A DNA stretch of 64,000 bases from Megamerina dolium (taxonomy: Eukaryota > Arthropoda > Insecta > Diptera > Megamerinidae), in contig OY978528.1 in the NCBI GenBank assembly GCA_963854835.1, positions 52,362,508 through 52,426,507 of the forward strand, in the 5' to 3' direction. Numbering within the stretch: position 1 is the stretch's first letter; every line of letters starts with the position of its first letter. Under the pieces are notes generated by a model that searched no databases, was not told where the DNA came from, and was given only the letters and a program-made list of their open reading frames with translations. A program made the position numbers and the translations under genes. Shown here in pieces: positions 11,430 to 22,358 of the stretch.

Positions 11430-12455
11430 TATTTCCAAATTATTAATTGACTGATTAGTAACAATCATTTTGAACACAAACGATTTTTTTTTTATATTAG
11501 GGGAACGAATTAACATTTTGAATGTTATATTTGCAAAATAGAAATAAATAAGAAATTTAATAATACTTAATAATAATACTTAAACAAATTTTAATACCAC
11601 TATATAAGGTGAATGAATTAATGTCGAAAAAAAATTCGCCATTAATGCGAATATTTTAGAAATAATATCGAAAATTATTGTTTGCATAATTTCGAAATTA
11701 TTGAAAAAAAAGACGGAAATTTAAAAAAATTTCAACACTATTTCAAAAATTTCGATTTCGAAATGATAAAATTATTTCTGACTTTTTTTCGAAATTATTG
11801 AAAAAACATTTTAATTGCAGAAATTTGTTCACATAATGCATTACAGTTTTACATTATTTCGAAATTATTGCAAAAAAAATTTTAATTTGGAACATTTAAG
11901 CAGCAATGTATAGAATTTTTTTTTCCATATAAAAAGCCTTTACGTTATTACAAAACTCTTTTGACATTAATGCATTACACCATCAAAATTTCGTAGTAAT
12001 ATCGAAAATTATTTTTAACATTATTTCGAAACTCTTGCAAACAAGCCTCATACTTTCTCTCTCTTTCTCTCTATTCTTATTTTTTCGTTTCTGTTTTTTC
12101 TAAATTGTCACACTAATTGTATAGTCATCGTCAAGCTCCAATTGCATACTTCCACTTCACTTTTATTTCGCTATAAGGAACTGAGAATGCCTATTTTGTG
12201 ACAATTGTCAATTTGTTGATCAGTGGAGAGAATGCTTATTTTTGTAATTCTGTAAGCATAGGAGTCTTTTCCATGCAAGAAACTGAGTTACAAAGTTGTG
12301 ACAAAAGTTTTGCCATATTTAATTTCCTTGTTAGAAAATCGATAGAATAGCGCTGAATAGAATAGTCAATGGTGAATTTAACAATAAGAATTTGGAAATC
12401 CTATCAATTTTGTCTTTTTCCACACAAAAAGAAACCGTCAAATGTATTGTTCTTC
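11430..12455. other. AT-rich DNA, no gene seen
   Basis: Contains loosely repeated 'atttcgaaattattg'-like phrases between about 11620 and 12040 (degenerate short-period repetition). No coding capacity. Confidence 0.5.
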
Positions 12456-12460
12456 CTTTT

Positions 12461-13245
12461 CTTATGTGGCCATAACCACCGATGATGGATATTGGCCAAA
12501 CATATAATGCGGCGCCAGTCTCTCTGTTCTTCGCTTGCTGGCGCTCTTAGCTGGAACGTCTTCTTTGGATTTTGATTCGTCTGACTATGCCAATGTCAGC
12601 GTACAGCTCATACAGCTCATAGTTGTACCTCATTCGGTACTCGCCATCAAATAGGTCCGAAGATCCTGCGCAGAACTTTTCTCTTTGAGAGAGGGCTCGA
12701 CTACTCAATTGCTTACTCAGCCCAAAGTAACACCTGTTAGCAAGAGTTTTCCACGCTGACGTCATTACAGTTGTGGATGCTGGTTCCAAGATACACCAAG
12801 TCCTTCACCACTTCGAAAGTGTAATTTTCAACAGTGATGTGTTGTCCAAGACCTCGTGACTCTTTGTTTTTGATACTAGGTACTTCGTCTTTCCTTCGTT
12901 CACCGTAAGACTCATTCGACGTGACTACTGCTCCAATTCAGAAAATGTTGCACTGACTGCTCTCAAGTTGATACCGATTATATCAATATCGTCGGCATAC
13001 GCCAGCAGCATGAAACTTTTGTTGAAGATAGTGCCATTATGTCGTAAATCTGCAGCTTGTGTAATTTTCTACGATAACGAAAGACCTCGCCTGAAACCTC
13101 GTTCGGTATTAAATGGAGAGGATAGGTCCTTTTCAATTTTCACTGCACAACGAGAGTTAAGCACACGAGTGAGTTGACTTGCAATGAGTTTAACAAGGAT
13201 TGCCCTAGCATCGCCAAGTGGAAGCAGTTCGAAAGTCGAATGCAT
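12461..13245 (-). mobile_element. RTE-like LINE, rearranged 3' fragment
   Basis: On the reverse strand the element's 3' terminus (GGTTATGGCCACATAAG) lies at 12461. Inward come C-terminal ORF2 segments (GEYRMRYN.ELYELYADI, near 12590-12650; GLSKQL.SRALS, near 12690) and reverse-transcriptase material around 12850-13080. At the far end (13160-13235) it carries a 'gggcaatccttgttaaactc'-type stretch that is found in the 5' leader of the fuller copy at about 17815. The 5' leader is thus joined to late ORF2, with the middle missing. Multiple frameshifts; dead. Confidence 0.75.
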
Positions 13246-13249
13246 TGTA

Positions 13250-14430
13250 TATCAATTTAATTTCGACAATTGCTTGAATTCATTTAAATGATTTAAATAT
13301 TCACACTTTAGATTATATTGAGGAATGGAATTGCACCATTGTAATGATCATTTGCGACATAGGTACTCATATTCGTATGTACATATTAACGAATAGAAAC
13401 TTGTATTCTTTTTATGCCTTTTTGAAATTGTCATAAAATAACAATGATAACAAAAATTCACCCATGTTAGTACGAGTGTGTATAGAAAATGAAAAATATT
13501 ACTACCACCACACTAATTACAGACAGCACCACTTACATCATATATCAATACTTTAGCAAAAGCTGAATATATCAGTAATTTTTAGGTCACTTTTGTACAA
13601 ATATATCTACATATTTATATTTGTAGTGTATGGTAAAAAGCGAAAGTGTTAGCAGCAGTCATGAAGCTGTTGATGATGCTCATTTTATCGTACCGAAGTA
13701 TATTTTATACAAATTAAAAATATGTTGCTAGATACTCGTACCTAAGTAGATACCTCTACGAAACATGCCATGACATATACGTACTATGTATACTAAAGCA
13801 TAGGGCGTATTATTCATACGGTAAAAATTATGATGCAAGGGTAATAAACTCTGTAAGATAATGAAAGTGAAAAAAAAGCCAAATTAAAATATGCGTACAT
13901 TAGCCTTTAACTAACCGTGTAGGTGTGTAGCTTTTTTTTTTGTGGTAAATAGCTTCATAAATAGAAATGCTAAGCCGAATTCAAATGAAATTGTGGTTTT
14001 ATTAAGATATTTATGAAATTAATAATGAAGCATAATTAATGTTTCGAATTTTCACGAGAAATAATTTCTATGATACAAATATTTATTTATGTGATTAAAC
14101 TAATTAACAATTTTACATGTATGTTTAGAATGTACGTTTCTTAGTATAGAAAAAACTGTGCTAATACGTGTTTAAAAAAAAACTTAATTATTTTAATTAC
14201 TAGTTTCACACACAATTTTAGGTCATATTCCAAATTACATATAAACTTCAGTTCGTAACGCATCATGATTCAAGAACATAAGTATTATTTTTATTGTTCT
14301 TATTATTAATTTTTTGTTTGTTACAATATATTGCGCTCGTACATAACAATGCATACTTATGTAAGTACTTGCGTTGAAGAATATCCAATAAAGAATAATG
14401 GTAAATGAAGAATGACGATTGAGTGCATTA
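13250..14430. other. AT-rich DNA, no gene seen
   Basis: No coding region, RNA gene or clear repeat could be supported. Confidence 0.5.
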
Positions 14431-14436
14431 TAATTA

Positions 14437-14660
14437 CAATGGCTCCCAGCTTATTTCGTACAGTGACAGTTTAAAAATTGCTGCAGTCGTAATTCCTAAT
14501 ATAGCAAAAATTTGAACAAAATATAAATGCCATTTTTGAAAGGAAGGTTTGTTTTTTATTTTCCAAAATTTACTTTTTCAAAATTTTAGTGTTTGACACT
14601 ATAAAAAAATAAAATAAGAAAAAAATAGGAAAATTCATGTCACAGCTTATTTCGTACAGT
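14437..14660. repeat. left IR/DR terminus of the Tc1 element
   Basis: Outer repeat 14437-14465 and inner direct repeat 14639-14660 share CAGCTTATTTCGTACAGT. They are probable transposase binding sites. Confidence 0.85.
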
Positions 14661-14697
14661 CTCTTTAAGTTCAAACTAAAAACAAAGTAAGTTGATT

Positions 14698-15717
14698 TTA
14701 ATATTTAGTATGACATCCCTTAGCGTTAATGACAGCCTGGAGTCTACTTGGCATTGAATCCACCAATTTTTGAGTGATGTCTGGTGTGATTTTTTTCCAT
14801 TCTTCCATCAGTACCTTCTTTAGGTCTTGCTTATTAGAAATCTTGTGTGTTCTTATTTTATTGTCCAAAATAGACCAAAGATTTTCAATCACATTCATGT
14901 CAGGTGACTGTGGTGGTGGAGACATCAAGTGTGGGCAGTTCCAAATAAGCCAAGATTGCACAATCCCAGATTTATGTTTTGGGTCATTATCTTGGTAGTA
15001 CCGAAATTCTTCCCGCAAACCCAGTTTGTCTGCACTTTGAAGTAAATTGTTTTTCAGAATCTCGAGGTACTTCATTTTGTCCATTGTTTCCTCAATAAAA
15101 ACCAATTCACCTACTCCGGCTGCTGACATACAGGCCCAAACCATCACGCTACCGCCACCATGCTTCACTGTGGGCTTAAGGTTCTCCTTGTTTAGCTCGG
15201 TATTCGCTTTACGCCAAACATATGACATTCCGTCCGAGCCAAAAATATTAAACTTAGACTCATCCGCGAAAATAACGGTATTCCAGAACGCAGGAGTATT
15301 AATAATATGCTCTTTGGCGAAGTCAAGTCGGCGTTGTATATTCATTTTCGAAATGAATGGTTTCTTTCGGGCTACTCGACCGTTCAAGTCATGATTGCGC
15401 AGCACACGTCGGACAGTTTCAGCACTGGATGATTTTCCTATTTCACGCTGAACCTCTGCAGCCAACTTCGGAGCGGATAACTTTGGATTTTTCTTAATTT
15501 TTCGTACAATATAACGCTCGTCTGATGCGTTGAAAATCTTATTAGGTGCTTCTCTGCCCTTGTTCTCCAACCGATTTTCGCGAACGAAGCGTTGAATGAT
15601 GTATTGGACAGTTGAGGCACTTAAATTTGTCATTTCAGCAATTTTTCGCACACTCTGACCTTTCCTAAAATGGTTAATTACCAGTTTACGCTGTTCCATC
15701 GTTGTACGATGACCCAT
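14698..15717 (-). CDS. Tc1-family transposase (DD34E), intact
   Basis: 339 residues, the usual Tc1 length. Cut-and-paste DNA transposase acting in the nucleus on the flanking inverted repeats. The N-terminal paired-like region has two helix-turn-helix parts: residues about 8-50 (KLVINHFRKGQSVRKIAEMT) and about 60-110 with SAPKLAAEVQ. It is followed by a basic GRVARKKP hinge (about 113-120). The catalytic domain shows D152 (IFADESKFN), D243 (YYQDNDPKH) and E278 (MNVIENLW). Exactly 34 residues lie between the second Asp and the Glu, so the triad is DD34E. A GGGS/VMVWACMS block is at 187-198. No stops or frameshifts, so it could be active. ATG at 15715-15717 follows a 5' leader that contains the inner repeat. 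Confidence 0.93.
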   Translation of the reverse strand: MGHRTTMEQRKLVINHFRKGQSVRKIAEMTNLSASTVQYIIQRFVRENRLENKGREAPNKIFNASDERYIVRKIKKNPKLSAPKLAAEVQREIGKSSSAETVRRVLRNHDLNGRVARKKPFISKMNIQRRLDFAKEHIINTPAFWNTVIFADESKFNIFGSDGMSYVWRKANTELNKENLKPTVKHGGGSVMVWACMSAAGVGELVFIEETMDKMKYLEILKNNLLQSADKLGLREEFRYYQDNDPKHKSGIVQSWLIWNCPHLMSPPPQSPDMNVIENLWSILDNKIRTHKISNKQDLKKVLMEEWKKITPDITQKLVDSMPSRLQAVINAKGCHTKY

Positions 15718-15866
15718 AAAGCTAAATGTTTAATTTACAGCACTTTAACTATTTAAAATAATAATAATAAAAATTGTTATAATAGTTAAAAAGGTCCAAA
15801 AACTCATACAATTCAAAAAAACTTTGTAACTGCGCGGCAGAATGAAACTTACTTACATTGAAGTTT

Positions 15867-16088
15867 GTGTACGAAATAAGATGTGAGCTGAAAATCAGCT
15901 GATCAATAGTTTTTCTCTCTTGCATAACAAAAAGAAAAATTTTTGGGGTTCCCCGTTTTCTTATTAGGTTTACTAAACACATACACAGACATCTACATTC
16001 AAAACTTATCGATAAGTTTTTTAGTTTCGATGTTACAGCCATGTACATAAAAATATATACACTGTACGAAATAAGCTGTGAGCCACTG
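15867..16088. repeat. right IR/DR terminus of the Tc1 element
   Basis: The outer repeat 16060-16088 ends AGCCACTG before TA. The inner copy at about 15867-15889 reads GTACGAAATAAGATGTGAGC. It is the mirror of the left terminus. Confidence 0.85.
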
Positions 16089-16279
16089 TATGTAGTAAAA
16101 TATATTTATGTACGTATGCATCGCATGTAGCTAAAGTGGATGATGAATCTTTGAATAAAGGTAAAAAAAATTTTGTCACGCATTCGCATTTTCAAGGTGT
16201 CACTAATACTATTGAAATATGCATATAAAGGGTGTTTCTAAATTGTTGTTAAAATGTCCATCTGTACCTTATTTGAACA

Positions 16280-17450
16280 GCATGATACTTTTGTTGAAGA
16301 TAGTGCCATTATGTCGTAGATCAGCAGCTCGTATTATTTTCTCCATTATAATATTGAAGAACAACGAATACGAATCGAAACACCTTGTCTAAAACCATTT
16401 GTCATTCTGCAAAGACGAATAAGCTTCGCAAGAACACTGAACTCTGACACTGTATTGTAGAAGTAATCCCTTACTGGACTTTTGAAAGCGACTTAATAAT
16501 CAACAAATAAATGGTGTATATCGATATGTCTTTCTTACGTCATCTCCAGGATGACCCTGGCAGTGTAAAAATCGATGGTAACTGCTAAGGTTCAATTAGG
16601 GTGTCAAGCATAGGCGTCAATCTTTTACACAGTACACTCGATAGAACCTTGATGCGATGCTAAATAGACTCAGTCCACGGTAATTGGCACAAATTGTGGG
16701 GTCGCCTTTCTTATGCACGGGAGAGAGAACACTAAGCCTCCAATTATAGGTCATGCTTTCATCCGACCATAATTTGCTTATGAGTTGATGCATGCCACGG
16801 CAGGCCATCAGTACCTTTAGCCTTCTTGTTTATCAGCCTAGAAATGGTCTCTCTGACCTCGTCATAGTCGGGTGTCGGAACATCTACACCATCATCCGTG
16901 ATTGGGTGTTCGGGAGATCTCCCCCACTGGTGGAATTGTTCGTAGCGGCGCCAATCAATAACATGGAGAAGTGTTTCCTTTATAACCTCAGTGCCCTGTG
17001 GACATCTGTAACCAGATTCCCATTTTGGCCAGGACAGGAAGAGACTTCGGGATTTAAAACTCCACTCAGTTGCTTGATCTTCCTCTCATTCCTTACACTC
17101 GCGTCTTTCTTATTCTCTTTTCTTGCCCCTGAAAATACTTCTCTCCACACTCCTCATCTCTCTGTACCACCTGTATGCAGGGTTTTTCTGTAGGCGGTTT
17201 AGAGTCCGGTAGAAACCGATTACCTCCTCGGCAGCAGTAATCATGGAGTGGGATATATGTGTCCGATAGTCGAGTGGTAAAAGCATTTGCTCTCTATGCT
17301 GATTGCAGCTTATTGACGTCAAGCTTTCTCTGTGTGGGACTTCGTTTGTTCTTTGCAACACATGAACGTGTTCGCACCTTAACTGCAACAAGGTATTCGA
17401 GTCGATGCTGGCACCACGGATCGATTTACCGTCCATCACAATGGAAGCAT
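16280..17450 (-). mobile_element. RTE-like LINE fragment, reverse orientation
   Basis: The reverse strand encodes broken pieces of the same LINE as at 17760-20375. Residues after the endonuclease (DGKSIRGASIDSNTLLQLRC...) lie near 17350-17439, the inter-domain region near 17110-17330, and the RT start with MHQLISKLWSDES and VHKKGDPTICANYRG near 16680-16800. More 3' RT material continues to about 16280. Stops and frameshifts are throughout. Its 5' side faces the forward copy at 17760 across a THAP fragment. Confidence 0.75.
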
Positions 17451-17459
17451 TGAAAAAAG

Positions 17460-17693
17460 ATGATTTTAAAAATTAAGTGTGCAGTTTCGAGTTGCAATAA
17501 CGATAGTTGCGACAAATCGTTATTAAAGAACTTTTTTTCCTTTCCGTGTGGTGTGGCTTTGGCAGAAAAGTGGATTAGTTTCTGGCGGCTATCAAGTCCT
17601 TTCAACCATAAAAATAGTGGGATTTGCAAGGACCATTTCATAACTGATGATTTTATTAACCTCAAGCAATATGAAATGGGTAAAATTTATTAA
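17460..17693 (+). CDS. isolated THAP zinc-finger domain (fragment)
   Basis: A 77-residue frame that reads MILKIKCAVSSCNN at its start and ICKDHFITDDF near residues 58-68. It has a C-x4-C pair, a conserved EKWISFW Trp block and a C-x2-H pair, i.e. the C2CH layout of a THAP DNA-binding domain. THAP domains head P-element transposases and several host and transposon-derived nuclear proteins. The frame stops soon after the domain with no catalytic part or AVPTIF-type motif. It is either the first exon of an unseen gene or, more likely, a transposon remnant caught between two LINE fragments. Confidence 0.6.
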   Translation: MILKIKCAVSSCNNDSCDKSLLKNFFSFPCGVALAEKWISFWRLSSPFNHKNSGICKDHFITDDFINLKQYEMGKIY

Positions 17694-18062
17694 TATGAAA
17701 TGGGTAAAAACATATAAGAACAGATTCAAGTTCTACCTGGGTAAATCACCTGAGTGAAGGTGGTCTGGTGGTGTTTTCGCAAGGTAACGTGTCTAACTGC
17801 CTCAACCGGGTGGGGCTAGCGCAATCCTTGTTGAACTCATCGCAAGTCAACTCACTGGCTGTCATATAGTTTGATCTGAGCGCTATGTGATGATACCTTT
17901 AGTCATCATATAGGTAGTCATATAGCTTGCTCTGCTTACTATGTGACGGCGCTTTCATTATTATTAATGGGGGCCCTCCATGTAGCGACCACCGGGCAAC
18001 ATCTTCCTGGAACCCGCTGGGAGGCGGCTGAAGTGAGTGGCGAAAATCTCCTCGGTTAGAGG

Positions 18063-18779
18063 TTGTGCGTTGGGTTTGGGACCCGCCTCATAAAAAACCC
18101 CCCCCCAATGAAAAAAACAAATATGCCTCGGATAAGGACTACCGCTTTTGTTGATGACCCCCGCAAACGAAAAAAGGACAATGGTTTACGGATATGCACC
18201 TGGAATGTCCGGTCCCTTTATAGGGAGGGTGCCTCTATCCAGCTGGTTGATGTCCTCGAAAAATACAGAGCTGACATCACCGCTCTCCAGGAAATGCGAT
18301 GGACAGAACAGGGCTGCTCCAAAAGAGCGTCCTGTGACATCTACTACAGTTGCCATGCTGAAAGGCACGAATTAGGATGTGGAGTTTTGGTCAGCAAGAG
18401 ACTACGACATCTTGTCTCACAGTTCACGCCTGTGAACGAACGGCTGGCCACAATCCGCATCAAGGCAAAATTTTTCAACATCAGCCTTATATGTGCCCAC
18501 GCTCCGACGGATGAGAAGGACAATGTGACCAAGGAGAGCTTCTTTCAGCGCCTCGAAGAAGCTTATGACCGCTGCCCCCGCCACGATATCAAAATCGTGC
18601 TTGGCGACTTTAATGCCAGGGTGGGCAAGGAAGGTACCTTTGGTCCAACTGTCGGAAAATTCAGCCTCCACCAGAACACCTCCGATAACGGAATGAGGCT
18701 GATCGACTTCGCCGCAGCACGAAACATGGTAATTGGTGGTACCAGATTCCAGCATCTCGACATCCACAAAGCGACATAG
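18063..18779 (+). pseudogene. RTE-like endonuclease domain, ends at premature TAG
   Basis: Apurinic/apyrimidinic-type endonuclease domain of the LINE. Catalytic motif blocks are present: N in TWNVRS, E in LQEMRW, D/N in GDFNARVG. The conserved C-terminal SDH lies after the stop, near 18888. Such domains are often annotated 'craniofacial development protein 2-like' in insects. The stop separates the last endonuclease motif from the rest, so the product would be inactive. Confidence 0.75.
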
Positions 18780-19146
18780 CTGTCTCCAGATCAACGTACA
18801 AGAAACCAAATTGATCATGTGGTGATTGACGGAAGGCATGCTTCCAGTGTGATGGACGTGAAATCGATCCGTGGTGCCAACATCGACTCGGATCACTACC
18901 TTGTTGCAGCTAAGGTGCGCACACGCTTATGTATCGCAAATAACAAGAGAAGCCCCACACAGAGAAAGCTCGACGTCAGTAAGCTGCGATCACCAGAGAC
19001 AGCAGATGCATTTTCCACTCGACTATCGGATCTGCTTATGCAGAACACTCCCCCACTTGATGATACATGCGCACGGTGGACACATATATCCCACTCCATG
19101 ACTACTGCTGCCGAGGACGTAATCGGTTACTACCGGCCTCTGAGGA

Positions 19147-20338
19147 ATGAGTGGTATGATCAGGAGTGTCGCGACGCTACCGCAGAGAAAGACGCCGCCT
19201 ACAGAAAAACCCTGCGTGCAGGCGCAACGCGAGCTGTTAAGGAGCGGTACAGAGAGACAAGGAGTGCGGAGTGACGTCTTTTCAGGCGTAAGAAGAGACA
19301 ACAAGAAAGACACGGCGACGGCGACTCGAAAAATCTTCGAGATCAAGCGCCTGAGTGGAGGTTTAAATCCCGGAGCCTCTTCTTGTCGTGATGGAAATGG
19401 GAATCTGGTTACAGATGTCCAGAGTGCACTGAGCCTATGGAGGGAACACTTCTCCACGTTACTGAATGGCGATGCTGCGAACAATTCCGCCAGTGGAGGA
19501 GATTGCCTGATAACCCCAATTACAGATGATGGTGTTGATGTTCCACCACCCGACTATGACGAGGTTGAAACGGCCATTTTAAGGCTGAAGAACAACAAAG
19601 CTGCAGGTGCTGATGGCCTGCCTGCCCAGTTTTTTAAGACCGGAGGCGATGAGCTGCTTACCCGCATGCACCAGCTCATAAGCAGAATATGGTCGGATGA
19701 AAGCATGCCTGATGATTGGAGGCTCAGTGTTCTCTGTTCTGTACATAATACCGCACCGTTTAATACCGAACGGGGTTTCAGACAAGGTTAATATTTATCG
19801 TGCGACTTCTTCAATCTTATTATGGAGAAAATAATACGAGCTGCTGATCTATGACATAATGGCACTATCTTCAACAAAAGTGTCATGTATGATACCTCTT
19901 GCTAACATGTGTTACTTTGGGCTGAGTAAGCAATTGAGAAGTCGAGCCCTCTCTAGAAGAACGAAAACTAAACTCTACATGCTTGGGGTTTTCGAGAGAA
20001 AAGTCCTACGCAAGATCTTTGGACCTATTTGCGTTGGTGGCGAGTACCGAATAAGGTACAACCATGAGCTGTACGAGCTGTATGCCGATATTGACATAGT
20101 AAAGCGCATCAAAATCCAGCGGCTGCGCTGGCTAGGTCATGTCGAGCGAATGGAAGAACACGCTCCAGCTAAGAAGGTGTTATATTCGGAACCCGCTGGA
20201 GGACGACGCAGAAGAGGAAGACCAAACCTCAGGTGGAAAGACCAAGTACTAGAGAACTTGACGGCGCTTGGAATTTCTAACTGGCGCCAGCTAGCGAAGA
20301 ACAGAGATGGCTGGCGAAGCATGTTATTTTCGGCCTAA
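19147..20338 (+). pseudogene. RTE-like reverse transcriptase remnant
   Basis: Two frames: 19147-19791 (inter-domain region, then RT motif 0/1 with KAAGADGLPAQFF and MHQLISRIWSDES) and 19859-20338 (C-terminal GLSKQLRSRALSRRTKT, GEYRIRYNHELYELYADID, IKIQRLRWLGHVERM, ending in a WRQLAKNRDGWR tail). The catalytic palm with YADD is deleted between them. Confidence 0.75.
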
Positions 20339-20439
20339 ATCGATATTCGGTTGTTATGGCCACATAAGTAAGTAAGTAAGAAGGTGGTTTATCAAAACCT
20401 ACCGATGAACTCTTACTTCAATTTGCAGTTTTATTTACC

Positions 20440-20745
20440 TTTTGTATGGGATTTTGAAAATTCTTATTTCAGTTATGACGTCACAGGGCGCAATCTTTAT
20501 TTCTATCATTCATGCCATGACATGGCATCTTTATCCCAGCATGTGCTCATACTTACTAACCTACACACACACACACATGCATATGTACACGAATCATATT
20601 CTCTTATTAAATTCTTATCTTAAATTGAAAGCGTACAAAATACAGCTTGTGCAAAAACAAGTCATCGAAAATTGGACTCAACGGATGAACCATCTGAGAC
20701 GTAGCCGCGGCCAACATTTGAAAGACATAATCTTCAAAAAATAAA
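20440..20745 (+). pseudogene. Tc1/mariner-superfamily transposase C-terminal scrap
   Basis: The frame ends VIENWTQRMNHLRRSRGQHL then KDIIFKK and stop (near 20745). This resembles the C-terminus of IS630/Tc1-mariner-type transposases found widely in flies. Upstream coding is lost within about 150 bp. A short ACAC microsatellite lies at about 20564-20577. Confidence 0.45.
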
Positions 20746-20759
20746 TGTCAAAGAATGTT

Positions 20760-21680
20760 CTTTCAAATGATAATAAACATTCCCCATTCAATTTGAATTT
20801 TCTGTGTTTTTTTCTTCAAAAAAGTTGGGAACCTCGAAATGGATCACGCTTTATAATAACACAATATGAGGGAAATGTTGCTTATAAATAGGTATAGGAT
20901 AGATTCATAAAAATCCGGCAAGCACGGCTTTTGCTTTAGTGTTTTTTTAACCACAAAGAAAAAAAATCCGGCAACAGCAACAAAATAAAAATCTGAATTA
21001 ATTAGCGTACAATTATAATATTATTTTATTTAATAAAATAATCCAACAGAAAACAATAAAGACAATATGAACGACAACAATAGGAATCATTACTAAATCT
21101 TTTTAATTTCAAAATATCCGTTTTGTTAGTTTTTCCATCTTGATTACTTGTTTTCCCATAAAATCACATTAGTGTAATACAAAAATTGCAAAATGATATA
21201 TATTAATATGGATATACATATATACATATGTGTGTACATATATAATACAAAATTTAAATCATGTAAATTGCCGTATGCCGTAGTTAAAGATATTTTGAGA
21301 TTTTATTAATAACGAACTTAATTGCCATAATAATACATCAAGTAAAAATTTCCAGGCACTGCATGCCACGTATGTACATATATTGATTGTACGACTATAT
21401 TAAATTTGCTCGAAGACAATGATATGCTTCATTTTTTGACTTCGGCATATTTGATGGTGACGCTGTACTTGAATCTAATTTATTAACAACATAAGCAATA
21501 ACAATAAATACAATTTGAATGCAAAGCAGTGTTACAATTCACTGTTACTTAATGGAAATCCAACTTGACTTAAAGATTGGTCTTAATTGTAAACTTTCGC
21601 CTTTTATTTACTTGCATAAAAAAGAGTATTGCAATAACTGCATTATTACTATGTAAATAACTTCTTGTTCACAAATTGCT
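20760..21680. other. AT-rich intergenic DNA, no gene seen
   Basis: No coding region or RNA gene could be supported. Confidence 0.5.
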
Positions 21681-22358
21681 GTTATAATGTAACAATATCT
21701 TTAAATATCTATGTACGTGCACGTTGTAATACTTACATCTTAAATTTAATTTATTAGTCTTATGAAAACTCGAAAAATGATAAATTGCAAAATTCTGCCT
21801 TATACCTATTTTATTAAAAATTCATTATAAATACAATACACGCTTCTCATAGCTAATGAATATATTTTTTTCTCATAATCGAAATCACTACAGTACCTTT
21901 TTTATTTATTCATACAATGAATATGATACTTATGATATTATTTGATATTTGTGATATTTAATTTTTAAAAAGAAATTTCATCAAAAGATGTACGGTAATA
22001 AATTTATTGCAAATACTGGTTATAATGTAACAATATCTTTAAATATCTATGTACGTGCACGTTGTAATACTTACATCTTAAATTTAATTAATTAGTCTTA
22101 TGAAAACTCGAAAAATGATAAATTGCAAAATTCTGCCTTATACCTATTTTATTAAAAATTCATTATAAATACAATACACGCTTCTCATAGCTAATGAATA
22201 TATTTTTTTCTCATAATCGAAATCACTACAGTACCTTTTTTATTTATTCATACAATGAATATGATACTTATGATATTATTTGATATTTGTGATATTTAAT
22301 TTTTAAAAAGAAATTTCATCAAAAGATGTACGGTAATAAATTTATTGCAAATACTGGT
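21681..22358 (+). repeat. 338-bp tandem duplication (two copies)
   Basis: The sequence starting 'gttataatgtaacaatatct' at 21681 restarts at 22019 and runs to 22358. I see essentially one difference (ATTTAATTTATTAG versus ATTTAATTAATTAG). The unit is AT-rich and non-coding. It ends about 500 bp before the ATG of the RS-rich gene. It is either a recent duplication or an assembly artefact from collapsed haplotypes. Confidence 0.9.

Larger units (their letters stand above)
14437..16088 (-). mobile_element. Tc1-like transposon with intact transposase and IR/DR ends
   Basis: A 1652-bp element flanked by TA on both sides (14435-14436 and 16089-16090). The outer ends are inverted copies: CAATGGCTCCCAGCTTATTT at the left versus CAGTGGCTCACAGCTTATTT at the right on the reverse strand, both continuing CGTACAGTG. 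A second copy of the core, CACAGCTTATTTCGTACAG, lies inside each end, at 14641-14659 on the left and (as complement) about 15867-15889 on the right. Each terminus therefore has two transposase-site-like repeats about 200 bp apart, as in the IR/DR subgroup (Minos, S element, Sleeping Beauty). A single full-length ORF fills the centre. Confidence 0.9.
17760..20375 (+). mobile_element. RTE-like non-LTR retrotransposon, internally deleted
   Basis: About 2.6 kb with a GC-richer leader (17760-18100) and an endonuclease domain (18180-18940). The endonuclease shows CTWNVRSLYREG, ALQEMRW, LGDFNARVG and DSDHYLV. RT begins with NNKAAGADGLPAQFF near 19595. The 3' end is GTTATGGCCACATAA followed by a (GTAA)n tail, 20351-20375. 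An in-frame TAG at 18777-18779 replaces the Trp expected before LSPDQRTRNQIDH. The frame shifts near 19270. Two deletions remove RT motifs: one near 19750 and another near 19886, where the YADD region seen in the copy at 35840-36490 is missing. It is non-autonomous and dead. The tail of short tandem repeats instead of poly(A) fits the RTE clade. Confidence 0.85.

Noticed and set aside
12464..13245. A host gene fragment with GEYRMRYN and GLSKQL motifs
   Set aside because: The same peptides recur at 19859-20338, 35840-36730 and 61440-61790 as part of one LINE family.
18417..18896. 159-codon reverse ORF
   Set aside because: Antisense shadow of the LINE endonuclease domain.
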